A DNA stretch of 64,000 bases from Aquificaceae bacterium (GTDB lineage Bacteria > Aquificota > Aquificia > Aquificales > Aquificaceae), in contig JALSHV010000014.1 of NCBI GenBank assembly GCA_026981975.1, positions 1-64,000 on the forward strand, written 5' to 3'. The notes below the pieces were generated by a model that saw only the letters and a program-made list of their open reading frames with translations, was not told where the DNA came from and did no database searches. The first letter of the stretch is position 1. Every line of letters starts with the position of its first letter. This document shows positions 26,645 through 34,484 of the stretch, piece after piece. The position numbers and the translations under genes are program-made.

Positions 26645-28064
26645 GCTTTCTGTGAAGGAAAATACCTATTCCCAAGGATACTAAGAAAACGGCGGGTGGA
26701 AGAACATAAACCTTGAGAGGTGTTGGGGGTTCAAGAATAAAGTAATACCAAGCAGATACAGCTCCCGTTACCGGTTCCGTTTCTCCTTCCTGACCGTCAA
26801 ACACTGAAACCGAAAAGGGAATGAATTTACCTACTGTGAATTCAGGATCTTCTTTATCTCCTGTTGAAAGCTTCCTGATAAACATTACTCTGTAAAGACC
26901 ATCTTTGTAATGGTAAAAGACTTCTACATCACTCTTTTCCTGCTCTTTTATTCTGTCAGGACCTTTTGCTATCAGTTCTTTTGCTCCTTCTTCAGCTACA
27001 CTCCACCTCCATAGATACATAGCTCTTTTCCTGTCTCCTATGATAAAGTGAGGTTTTTCAGGTCCATCTACCAATTTTTGAGGAAATTTTAAGTAAAGAA
27101 CATCTGGCGGGAGTCCATCGTCTCCTTTGTTTAATTTCCTATCGGACCACTCCAAAAGAAAAGCCACTTTATCCTGTGTATAAACACCCCTTATCCTGAC
27201 ATTTGTCAGAACAGGAGTGAACTGTCTTTTCTCAAGAGTAACTTGTCCTCCCATGGGAAGATCTAAATAATCCACCGTATCCCAAAACGGATCATTGGGA
27301 TCTTCAGGCAGAGCGTCCACTTTAACAAAGCGTATTGAAGGACCCGTTTTTCTCTTTAAAAACAAGGTTTGAACGTAACAGGCAATAGCCCATCTCTGTT
27401 CATCAGACAAAGAGTCTATATAGGAAGTCATTGGAGTTCCGTCTATACCTCCGGTGATTACGGTGTATATATCTTTCAGATCTGTTCCCCTTCTGAATTC
27501 CCAAGGATGAGTATGGTTAGCAGGATAAATTTTATTACCCCAGTCATCTTTAAACTTAGGTTCCCATATCTTCTCCCCGTCTCCTCTACCTGCATGTCCG
27601 TGACAGTCTATACACTTCGCTTCTCCGTGGTAGAGATCTTTACCCAACTTTACTTTTCCTTCATCACATTTGGGAACTGTGGTTATTTCTACTTTTTCAA
27701 TATCTTCCATATCTTCAAACACATCTTCGGAAAAGGTTTTTAGATAAGCTATCAGATCTTCTACTTCTTTATCGCTGAATCTCTTCCAGCCCGGCATTGT
27801 AGTCCAGTGCATACCTTCCCTTATACTTCTTATAAGATCCTCGTCTAAAGGAGGCATACCAGAAACTGTTGATTTGAATTTATAAACTCCTACAGTAAAA
27901 TCTCTGGGTTTAGGAAAGGAAAAATCCGCAGCATAGCCGTTTCCTTCTCCTTCGTAGCCGTGACACTGGGCACACCACTGATCGTATATTTTTTTACCGT
28001 TTTCCGCGTTTCCCGCAAAGACGGTGCTCAGTATCAGCAAAAGGAATAATCCTATGTATTTCAT
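26628..28064 (-). CDS. Membrane-anchored diheme cytochrome c with heme-b-type domain
   Basis: Last gene of the nos operon, 478 residues. A signal peptide (to about residue 19) precedes two cytochrome c domains with CAQCH and CIDCH. From about residue 255 comes a domain resembling the ethylbenzene/DMS dehydrogenase gamma family, which binds one heme b, and a C-terminal membrane helix (VYVLPPAVFLVSLGIGIFL). ATG 28064 is preferred since GGAGG lies 8 nt upstream; the GTG at 28073 is inside that site. Its cytochrome part resembles the cytochrome at the operon's other end. Probably a periplasmic electron carrier for the bd-like complex or NosZ. Confidence 0.85.
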   Translation of the reverse strand: MKYIGLFLLLILSTVFAGNAENGKKIYDQWCAQCHGYEGEGNGYAADFSFPKPRDFTVGVYKFKSTVSGMPPLDEDLIRSIREGMHWTTMPGWKRFSDKEVEDLIAYLKTFSEDVFEDMEDIEKVEITTVPKCDEGKVKLGKDLYHGEAKCIDCHGHAGRGDGEKIWEPKFKDDWGNKIYPANHTHPWEFRRGTDLKDIYTVITGGIDGTPMTSYIDSLSDEQRWAIACYVQTLFLKRKTGPSIRFVKVDALPEDPNDPFWDTVDYLDLPMGGQVTLEKRQFTPVLTNVRIRGVYTQDKVAFLLEWSDRKLNKGDDGLPPDVLYLKFPQKLVDGPEKPHFIIGDRKRAMYLWRWSVAEEGAKELIAKGPDRIKEQEKSDVEVFYHYKDGLYRVMFIRKLSTGDKEDPEFTVGKFIPFSVSVFDGQEGETEPVTGAVSAWYYFILEPPTPLKVYVLPPAVFLVSLGIGIFLHRKLREQL

Positions 28065-28077
28065 TCCCGCCACCTCC

Positions 28078-28887
28078 TCACCATGTCCTCGGTTTATTAC
28101 CCGAAGCTTCGTATATGAAGAGAATTACCTTCCATATATCTTCTTCTGAAAGTCCCAGATCCTCAAAGGCGGGCATTGCCGAATCCCAAGGTGTAGATCC
28201 GTCAGGTAGTTCCTTCCAACCTTTTGCTATTCTCCAAAAGACAAAGGACTCCGGAAGTTGAGCTATTGTATCTGTCCCTCTGAAGGGAAGGGGTCTGGGA
28301 TTGAATGCGTCAGCAAAGATGCCGTGTCCTGCAAGATCGTCTCCGTGGCAGAAAAAGCAGTTCTGATAGTAGATCTTCTTGCCTTCCTCAAGGTATTCTT
28401 GAAGTTTATCCGTTTCCTTACGCAGAGGATTTTCAAGTCCCAAGATTTTTATAGTTTTCCCCTTAAAGTTTATTTCCATAGGAGGTTCGGGGTGAATTAT
28501 TCTTGGAGTAACAGGAGGCACGTATTTAGGTTTAACCCAGCTGTAAGTGAGATAAGCCAGTAAAAGGGGAATTCCTAAGTAAACAATTACAAAGCGTTGT
28601 ATTTTAAGATCCTCCCTTCCCAGTATTGCTTTAACAGGAGCTAAGAATCTTTGAAAGGTTTCTTCTTGAATTGAATAGTAAATTATAAGTCCTATTACTG
28701 ACAGAACCATATACATGAGGATTACCTGAGAGGGAAGAGGAGGCATAAAAAGTCCGGCACTTTTAAGAGCGCCGTATATAGCTATAATGAGACCGAAAAA
28801 TTGAAAAAGAGGGGATCTTTTCAAAAGCGCTCCAAGAAACAAAAGAAGACCTATCCCCAGAATAGCAGGATACAGGTAACCCTCCAT
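28078..28887 (-). CDS. Membrane-bound monoheme cytochrome c
   Basis: Protein of 269 residues with several N-terminal membrane helices (three before about residue 70, another around 97-118) and a C-terminal cytochrome c domain with CFFCHGDDLAGHG near residue 177; methionines downstream (SAMPAFEDLG) could be the axial ligand. It sits between two other cytochrome genes, 4 nt before the next, with GGAGG ahead of the start. By position it should be a subunit of the bd-like complex. Confidence 0.87.
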   Translation of the reverse strand: MEGYLYPAILGIGLLLFLGALLKRSPLFQFFGLIIAIYGALKSAGLFMPPLPSQVILMYMVLSVIGLIIYYSIQEETFQRFLAPVKAILGREDLKIQRFVIVYLGIPLLLAYLTYSWVKPKYVPPVTPRIIHPEPPMEINFKGKTIKILGLENPLRKETDKLQEYLEEGKKIYYQNCFFCHGDDLAGHGIFADAFNPRPLPFRGTDTIAQLPESFVFWRIAKGWKELPDGSTPWDSAMPAFEDLGLSEEDIWKVILFIYEASGNKPRTW

Positions 28888-28890
28888 TTT

Positions 28891-29400
28891 TTATCCTCCC
28901 GTTTTTTTGAGAACCTCTTTGAGTATCTTTAAAGATTCGGGAAATGAAATAGTAACCCTACTTCCTTGGCTTTGCAGATACGCTGCCACCGCTATGAGTT
29001 CTTCTTCAGTAAGACCTATAGGCGGTTTATGCACAGGAGGCATCATGTTTTCAAAACCTTCAGCAACATAGGCTCCGGGTGCTACAAGTGCTTCAAAAAC
29101 GTGAAACTCTGGAGATATTCCCCTTTCCTTTGCTTCTTTTTCCATAAGAGCTCCTATGCTGGATATAGCTGGTGCTCTCATTCCCGTCTCCGTTTTCATA
29201 GGGTGGCAAACCATGCACTGCCCTTTACCGAATACTATTTCTTTTCCTATATCTACGAGTTCTTCTACAGTAATCCCTTCCTCTATTTTTATCTCCTTAG
29301 GAGGGTGGGACTCCGCTTGTGGAAGTAAGTAAAGACCTATATAAGTGAAAAAAGCGTTTATAAGAAAGACAACAATTATAAGCTTGAGAACACCACTCAT
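28891..29400 (-). CDS. Membrane-anchored monoheme cytochrome c
   Basis: Protein of 169 residues with an N-terminal membrane anchor (residues 5-25) and a single cytochrome c domain with CMVCHPM near residue 62; the MMPPVHKPP segment near residue 120 may hold the axial methionine. It overlaps the bd-like gene by 4 nt (ATGA), the usual sign of coupling between subunits. Likely electron donor or acceptor of that membrane protein. Confidence 0.87.
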   Translation of the reverse strand: MSGVLKLIIVVFLINAFFTYIGLYLLPQAESHPPKEIKIEEGITVEELVDIGKEIVFGKGQCMVCHPMKTETGMRAPAISSIGALMEKEAKERGISPEFHVFEALVAPGAYVAEGFENMMPPVHKPPIGLTEEELIAVAAYLQSQGSRVTISFPESLKILKEVLKKTGG

Positions 29401-31133
29401 GCTTTTTCTCCTCCGAGCTTTTCGTATTTCATGATGCTCCAGAAAAGAGAGGCTACCAGAGCGAAGAATATAAGTGTTACAGCAGAAACCACTAAGGAGG
29501 CAAATCCGTGTGTTGGCAGATAGGCTTCAGGGCTTGTATCTTTCATTATTCCGTAAATATGCCAATGCTGTCTTCCGCCTGATCTTATATAACCCATAAG
29601 CCCCATAAGCCATGTGAAAGTTACCATCATAGCTATAAGAGCATATTGAGATCTTTCCGGCATTTGTCCCCATCTGGGTTCACCAAGAGTTCTTGCGTTT
29701 TTATACATCAAGGAATCAAGAACGTAAATTGCTATGATAGCTAAGAAGAAAATACCGAACTGTATGGGAGAGATGATTTTGACTCTTACCACCGCTGGAA
29801 CCATATAACTGTATACACCTAATCCTATAAGAACCGCTGAAGATCCGAACATAAGTAAAACTCTGAGAAACTTACCAAATCCCGCCCAGGAAACGGTGGG
29901 TTCTTTGTTACTTAGTCTGAAAATCTCATAACTTAAAAACGTAGCTAAGAAGGAAATAGTAACAGCGGTATTCTTAGCTGCCATGACACCGAGCTTTCCT
30001 AAGATAGGGTGGTAAGCTCCTATTCTTCTTGCCTCTTCCAAACTCAAAGCTACACTATGGGGAGTGAGCCACACTGCGTATCCGAGCATAACCACTATAA
30101 AGAGAAACTTTACGTATCTGAAATATCTTTCTCCACCGGGCATTTTGTTAAGAGAAACCCAGAGGTAGTAGTTAACAAATAAAAGAATAGCTCCAATGAG
30201 TATAGCCTGCATAACCCACAGCCACGCGTAAAAACCTCCCATAAGCTGAATTCCCATTTGTTCGTTGAAAGCGTAAATTTCTACTCCCAAAAGGTAACCT
30301 ATGGGAGGTAAGATAACCAAGAACCCTATGGCTATCATAGAAGAGATATAACCCATCCAATCGTAATAGGCTTTCTCTTCTTGGGTTTTTGCTGTTATAA
30401 ATCTGTAAGCTGCGTAAGCTGCTCCAAGTCCTGCTCCGAAAACAACGTTTGCTACAAGCCTATGCAGGGTAAGAGGTATCCACATATAGGTGTTTATCGC
30501 ACCCCACCTGCTTACAAGTTCTCCTGTTTCTGTCACACCTCCGGGTGTTGTCATAAAACCTATCCATGCATTGGGAACTAACAGGAGAAGGGTTCCCAGA
30601 ACGTTGAGCATAACACCCATAAGAATATGCAATCCTTTTCTATCCTGCATTTTGTGCCAGGAGTAGAAGTAAAGGTAACAGAAGAAAACTTCTCCATACA
30701 TAAAGGCTATGTAAACCCACCACGTGGGACCGAGTATCTTTATCATGTAATCCACGAACTTAGGGTAAAGAATCGGTAAACTTACCATAAGCACTGTTCC
30801 CAGAATAGCCGTTATGGTGTAAGCAAGGGTAAAGAGTTTTGCAAAGTCATAGGCTATTCTGTCAAGTCTTTCATCTTTCCTTCTCCAACCGAGAAATTCC
30901 ATTGCAACGGCGAATATGGGAACTCCTAAGACAAAGGCAGCAAAGTTAAGATGCAACTGGGCTACTATCCAAACCCAAACCCTGCTACCTAAGAGAGGGA
31001 ATTGCCGATAACCGTCCTCCGCTGGGGGAAGGATTCCCTTTAACAGATATATGCCTATGAATCCTATAATTAAGAAAATAGTTATTTTTACAATACCCTT
31101 TATTATTCCCTGAGCGACCTTCCCCTCACCCAT
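29397..31133 (-). CDS. Cytochrome bd-like oxidoreductase subunit I
   Basis: Polytopic membrane protein of 578 residues in the CydA superfamily. QLHLNFAAF (H61) matches the first heme histidine; TLHRLVANVVFG near residue 222 may hold another; GGRQHWHIYG near residue 530 matches the conserved GRQPW motif, but the glutamate two residues before it in E. coli CydA is replaced by serine. No CydB gene follows; three cytochrome c genes do. This fits the described bd-like branches thought to use cytochrome c rather than quinol and to lack heme d. Direction and substrate are unknown; with nosZ upstream it may feed electrons to N2O reduction. GAGAGGT precedes the start. Confidence 0.8.
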   Translation of the reverse strand: MGEGKVAQGIIKGIVKITIFLIIGFIGIYLLKGILPPAEDGYRQFPLLGSRVWVWIVAQLHLNFAAFVLGVPIFAVAMEFLGWRRKDERLDRIAYDFAKLFTLAYTITAILGTVLMVSLPILYPKFVDYMIKILGPTWWVYIAFMYGEVFFCYLYFYSWHKMQDRKGLHILMGVMLNVLGTLLLLVPNAWIGFMTTPGGVTETGELVSRWGAINTYMWIPLTLHRLVANVVFGAGLGAAYAAYRFITAKTQEEKAYYDWMGYISSMIAIGFLVILPPIGYLLGVEIYAFNEQMGIQLMGGFYAWLWVMQAILIGAILLFVNYYLWVSLNKMPGGERYFRYVKFLFIVVMLGYAVWLTPHSVALSLEEARRIGAYHPILGKLGVMAAKNTAVTISFLATFLSYEIFRLSNKEPTVSWAGFGKFLRVLLMFGSSAVLIGLGVYSYMVPAVVRVKIISPIQFGIFFLAIIAIYVLDSLMYKNARTLGEPRWGQMPERSQYALIAMMVTFTWLMGLMGYIRSGGRQHWHIYGIMKDTSPEAYLPTHGFASLVVSAVTLIFFALVASLFWSIMKYEKLGGEKA

Positions 31134-31145
31134 GGTTTATACCTC

Positions 31146-31883
31146 TCACTTTTTCTCTTTCTTTTTCAGTGTTACATTAACGGTTGTAGTTTTACCCGCT
31201 TTCACTTCAACCTCTTTGACTACTTCCTTCATGCCGGGATGCCATATCCAGAGCTTGTATTTACCGGGAGGAATATCTTTAATTACAAATTCACCCTTTG
31301 AATTAGTAACAGTAGCGTAAGGGTGCTTGGAGATATAGACGTATCCCCACATCCAAGCGTGAGCGTCACACTTTACTTTGTGAAGCCCAGAAGTCCTTAT
31401 TGGCTTTCTTATTACCTGTCCTTTCTTAGGAAGTGCAAGGTTGTAAGCGGTTCTTTCTTTACCCTTTTTGAGAATCTTGTTTATATGAGTATTGTGTAAG
31501 AAAGGATCACTGTTAGTAAATACAAACTTGTTACCCTTTTTCTTAAAACATACCTGAACCAATGGTTCAAAGTAACAGTCTTTATTGTCTATTACACAAT
31601 CCTGCTTAGGAATGGGTTTGCCCTTTTTAATTTTCTTAATAGCTACAATGGCATTCTTTAAACCCAGATCAGGTGCTATTTCGTAAAGTCTGGCTGGCTT
31701 ACTTGTTCCGCAAAAATCTGTATTCTTAGTTATTGTAAGAACGGGATCCTTATACTTTTTTGCTGCTTTGATCTTTCCTTTAATCACACCTCCGTTTTTT
31801 ACCTCAATCTCCTTGTAAGGAAAGGCTGCTCCACTTAGGAACAAAACAGCTACCCCTAAGAGTCTGATACCAAGTTTTGTCAT
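31146..31883 (-). CDS. Periplasmic cupredoxin-like protein (paralogue 1)
   Basis: Exported protein of 245 residues (signal peptide about 1-20). The middle resembles a plastocyanin-like fold with LHNTHINK and KCDAHAWMWGYVYISKHPYA, giving possible copper ligands His, Cys and His; the C-terminal part (GEFVIKDIPPGKYKLWIW) is a carboxypeptidase-regulatory-like beta sandwich. It is paralogous to the gene at 33762, which has serine in place of the cysteine. In a copper-enzyme operon lacking NosL it is a candidate copper or electron carrier. Lysine-rich tail. 49 nt separate it from the thioredoxin-fold gene. Confidence 0.78.
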   Translation of the reverse strand: MTKLGIRLLGVAVLFLSGAAFPYKEIEVKNGGVIKGKIKAAKKYKDPVLTITKNTDFCGTSKPARLYEIAPDLGLKNAIVAIKKIKKGKPIPKQDCVIDNKDCYFEPLVQVCFKKKGNKFVFTNSDPFLHNTHINKILKKGKERTAYNLALPKKGQVIRKPIRTSGLHKVKCDAHAWMWGYVYISKHPYATVTNSKGEFVIKDIPPGKYKLWIWHPGMKEVVKEVEVKAGKTTTVNVTLKKKEKK

Positions 31884-31932
31884 GACAACACCTCCCTTGA
31901 ATTTATATTAACACAAGTTCTTGATGATAAAT

Positions 31933-32409
31933 TCATTTTCTCTCCATGATTAGTTTAACACTTTTCTCCAATTCTTCTTCAAGAATATAGTGTTCTACCA
32001 CTTGACGAACTATTCCTTCCTTATCTATAAAAACTATAACAGGCACAAAGTTTATACCGTATGCCCTTATGAGCTTCTGATCGTTGCCCGCAAACATGGG
32101 AAAGGGAAGATCAAAGGCTCTTTTATAAGCTTTTATAAGTCTGCTGTCTCTTGCCATGACATTTATAGTCAAAATTCTTACCTTATCCCCGTATTTTTTA
32201 TGAACTCTTTTAAGAAAAGCTATTATTTGAGTGCAATAATGACACGCGTTATGGGTAAAGTAAATAATAGTAGGCCTGTCTATGAACTTACCAAAATCAA
32301 CCCGCTTATCCTTTTCATCAAGAAGTTCAAAAGTAGGTGCTTTTTCCCCAATTTTAACTGAAGAGAATACAAAAGCTGTTACTGCCAAGAGTCCTAATAA
32401 AAGCTTCAC
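31933..32409 (-). CDS. Exported thioredoxin-fold protein (TlpA-like)
   Basis: Protein of 158 residues with a signal peptide (about 1-17) and an AhpC/TlpA-type thioredoxin fold. The redox pair is CHYC in THNACHYCTQI near residue 56, and the cis-proline region is GINFVPVIVFID. Overlaps the transglutaminase-like gene by 4 nt. In copper-enzyme operons such proteins reduce cysteines for copper loading, and its position close to the DUF1573 U-x-x-C protein suggests a shared redox relay; that link is inference. Confidence 0.88.
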   Translation of the reverse strand: MKLLLGLLAVTAFVFSSVKIGEKAPTFELLDEKDKRVDFGKFIDRPTIIYFTHNACHYCTQIIAFLKRVHKKYGDKVRILTINVMARDSRLIKAYKRAFDLPFPMFAGNDQKLIRAYGINFVPVIVFIDKEGIVRQVVEHYILEEELEKSVKLIMERK

Positions 32410-33407
32410 TTCTCCACCTCCATATCTAAAAGTTTGTAGGAAAGAACATTTCTGTAATGATGTCCGTATATTGCGGGAATTCCATCTTCTTCTTCTATAT
32501 GGGTATAGGCAAAAAGACTTAGGGGTTCAACCTGCGGAGGTTCCAGCTTGAATCCTCTACCTCTGGACAGTCTTATTCTGTTAGGTGGTATTGCTCCGAA
32601 ATAGAACTCCGCAAGTTCTGGCCTTTTTTTAGCCTCCGCAAGATCCGCGGGTATCCATTTCTTACCGTCATAAAAACGAACCCAACTTATTGTTTTTAGA
32701 CAATCTGCTTCATAGCTGTCTTGATCTTTAAGTTCCGAAGGATAGGGAAGTATAAGTCCTTCTTCCCAAGATACTGGAATTTTTTTATACATGAGCATAC
32801 TTCTAAAAAGTGCATGAAACTCATCACATCTGCCTATCTTCTGCTCAAAGGTTAAAATACTTACCCCTCTTCCGCACACACCTTCTATATGCTTTGTTCT
32901 TCTGATTATAGCTTTATAGATTTTTTTTGCTATCTTTACAGGATCTTTCTCTCCCGCTGTGACTTTATCTGTAAAATTTTCTATTTCTTTGTTCCAAACT
33001 TCCCATTCTGAAGGTTGAAGACAAAGCTCCACTTTCAGAGAGGGATCTTTCACTGCTTTTTCCCTTTTTCTTGTAATTCTAAATTTAATAACTATTTCCG
33101 ACTCTCCTATTTTATCCCTTTCTATAAAAAGGGATCTGTTTCCCCACACTTTTTCTTCCGTTATTCTGTAAGGATAAGGAGATATAACTTTAAAATTACT
33201 TACTTCCTGAGCGTGATCCGTAGGAGGAATCGGAATCCACATCTTGACCTTTTTGAGAGGTTTCAGAATTTTAGTATAGTGAGTTATATCAAGAGTTACG
33301 GACTTTACCTTGCTGTCTTCTAAACGACGTGATAGAACACCAGTCGTTGGAGTCAAGCTTGCTATAAGTAAGAGCGTAAGGACTTCTCTTCTGTTCAGTT
33401 CTCTCAC
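32406..33407 (-). CDS. Exported transglutaminase-like protein, His missing
   Basis: Protein of 333 residues; the N terminus NRREVLTLLLIA resembles a twin-arginine signal. The central domain has the transglutaminase/cysteine-protease layout: GRCDEFHALFRSML supplies the cysteine and KKWIPADLAEA the aspartate, but the usual HxWxE reads ISWVRF, so the catalytic histidine is absent. It may be a structural or binding protein rather than an enzyme. GTG start 33407 overlaps the TGA stop of the preceding DUF1573 gene, so translation is coupled to full read-through of that gene. Confidence 0.82.
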   Translation of the reverse strand: MRELNRREVLTLLLIASLTPTTGVLSRRLEDSKVKSVTLDITHYTKILKPLKKVKMWIPIPPTDHAQEVSNFKVISPYPYRITEEKVWGNRSLFIERDKIGESEIVIKFRITRKREKAVKDPSLKVELCLQPSEWEVWNKEIENFTDKVTAGEKDPVKIAKKIYKAIIRRTKHIEGVCGRGVSILTFEQKIGRCDEFHALFRSMLMYKKIPVSWEEGLILPYPSELKDQDSYEADCLKTISWVRFYDGKKWIPADLAEAKKRPELAEFYFGAIPPNRIRLSRGRGFKLEPPQVEPLSLFAYTHIEEEDGIPAIYGHHYRNVLSYKLLDMEVEK

Positions 33408-33799
33408 CTGACTACCTCCCCACTTATACCGAGAATGACTATTCTTTTGTTTGGATCGTTGGTTCTTACTTCCACTGTTTTAAACATTCTCCCTATACCC
33501 ACTACTTCTACTCCTGTATCTATAATCACTTCAATGCTACCTTCCTCACCCGGTTTAATCTCCGCCAAACTGGCGGAGGCTTTTGTGCAAATACTTCAGG
33601 CAGGAGTGAGACTTATTATTCTTAAAATACTGTTACCCTCGTTTCTGAATTTAAACTCAGCTTTTACCTTTTCTCCTTTTTTAACTTTACCAACTTCTAC
33701 AATTGTTTTCTCAAAAACAATTTTTGGCACGTCAGCAGAAAACAAAGGGAGAACTAAAGTGCTAATCACCAAGAGAAATAGTAAGTTTAACTTCCTCAT
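33404..33799 (-). CDS. DUF1573 protein, probable selenoprotein (TGA = Sec68)
   Basis: Read through, the frame gives 131 residues: a signal peptide (about 1-21), then one DUF1573 domain. The TGA at 33596-33598 is codon 68. Before it is KFRNEGNSILRIISLTPA; after it, in the same frame, SIC then EIKPGEEGSIEVIIDTG and VEVRTNDPNKRIVIL, the conserved second half of the domain. The TGA falls where DUF1573 proteins carry their cysteines and forms U-x-x-C with C71. A 7-bp hairpin follows (separate entry). The final TGA (33404-33406) overlaps the GTG of the next gene, and the start overlaps the previous gene by 38 nt. A simple nonsense mutation is the alternative. Confidence 0.82.
33560..33578 (-). promoter_or_regulatory. 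Candidate bacterial SECIS hairpin
   Basis: On the minus strand CTCCGCC, loop AGTTT, GGCGGAG: a perfect 7-bp GC-rich stem inside an AT-rich gene. The loop begins 24 nt after the TGA at 33598-33596 and has G as its second base, agreeing with the bacterial SECIS pattern as I recall it (short apical loop, early G, some 16-37 nt from the UGA). Confidence 0.75.
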
Positions 33800-34484
33800 C
33801 TTTTTTTACCTCCACCTCAAACTCTTTGATACCGAAGGCTTCCTGCCAGACTTTGAGTTTATATCTACCCTCGGGTATATTTTTTATCTCAAAAGTTCCT
33901 GCGGAATCGGTAATGTCCGCATAAGGGTGGTCAAAAACAAAAATGTAGCCTCTTATCCAAGGGTGAGCGTTGGATCTTACGTATATAAAACCTGTTTTTT
34001 CCTGATATCTGTGGAATTTCTTAATAGGTCTTTTAAGGATCATTCCCTTCTGAGGAAGCGCAAGGTTGTAAATGGTAGCACCTGTTTCAAGAGGACGGGT
34101 TTTCCTTTTCTTTTTGTAAGCGAGTTCTATTTTAAGCTGGACGGTGTGGAGAATAGGATCTTCGTTTTTTATTATGTAATTCCCTCCTACAAAACCTATA
34201 CTGACAAGAGGAATTACCTTGCAGTCTTTTACAGTTATTCTCACATCTCTGTTTGAAGGAAGTTTACCTTTCGCCCCTTCTACCCACACAACAGCGTTTT
34301 TAACCCCTCCATCTGCACTTCGCTCCAGTTTATTTATCTTTACTTTTTCCCCGCATATAAGAGCGTCGGTTTTAACTTCCACGATTTCTACCGGTGGAGG
34401 CTTCCCTTTGTAAACTACTTTTCCCTTAATTACCCCCGCGAATAGAGTTCCACTTAGGATAATTAACGCAAACAACGCTCTCAT
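33762..34484 (-). CDS. Periplasmic cupredoxin-like protein (paralogue 2)
   Basis: Exported protein of 240 residues (signal about 1-16), paralogue of the gene at 31146. DPILHTVQLK and RSNAHPWIRGYIFVFDHPYA correspond to the ligand regions of paralogue 1 but serine replaces its cysteine, leaving only histidines, so a blue-copper site is unlikely. The end (GTFEIKNIPEGRYKLKVW) is again a carboxypeptidase-regulatory-like sandwich. An additional cysteine pair at ICGE and VKDC may bridge. It overlaps nosY by 4 nt and the DUF1573 gene by 38 nt. Role in copper delivery is inferred from context only. Confidence 0.75.
   Translation of the reverse strand: MRALFALIILSGTLFAGVIKGKVVYKGKPPPVEIVEVKTDALICGEKVKINKLERSADGGVKNAVVWVEGAKGKLPSNRDVRITVKDCKVIPLVSIGFVGGNYIIKNEDPILHTVQLKIELAYKKKRKTRPLETGATIYNLALPQKGMILKRPIKKFHRYQEKTGFIYVRSNAHPWIRGYIFVFDHPYADITDSAGTFEIKNIPEGRYKLKVWQEAFGIKEFEVEVKKDEEVKLTISLGD

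Noticed and set aside
29397-31133. Nitric oxide reductase NorB
   Set aside because: It lacks the heme-copper oxidase histidine pattern; the GRQHW motif and first histidine instead place it in the cytochrome bd superfamily.
32282-32551. Plus-strand frames opposite the thioredoxin-fold and transglutaminase-like genes
   Set aside because: Shadows of genes with recognisable motifs on the minus strand.
33596-33799. DUF1573 gene as a 67-residue truncated product
   Set aside because: The second half of the domain continues in the same frame without any frameshift, a SECIS-like hairpin follows the TGA, and operon spacing only fits the full-length reading. Pseudogene remains the fallback.
33435-34256. 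Plus-strand frame of 273 codons opposite the DUF1573 and cupredoxin-like genes
   Set aside because: It is antisense to two genes with clear domains, has a low-complexity, F/S/T/I-rich translation, no family motif and no ribosome binding site.
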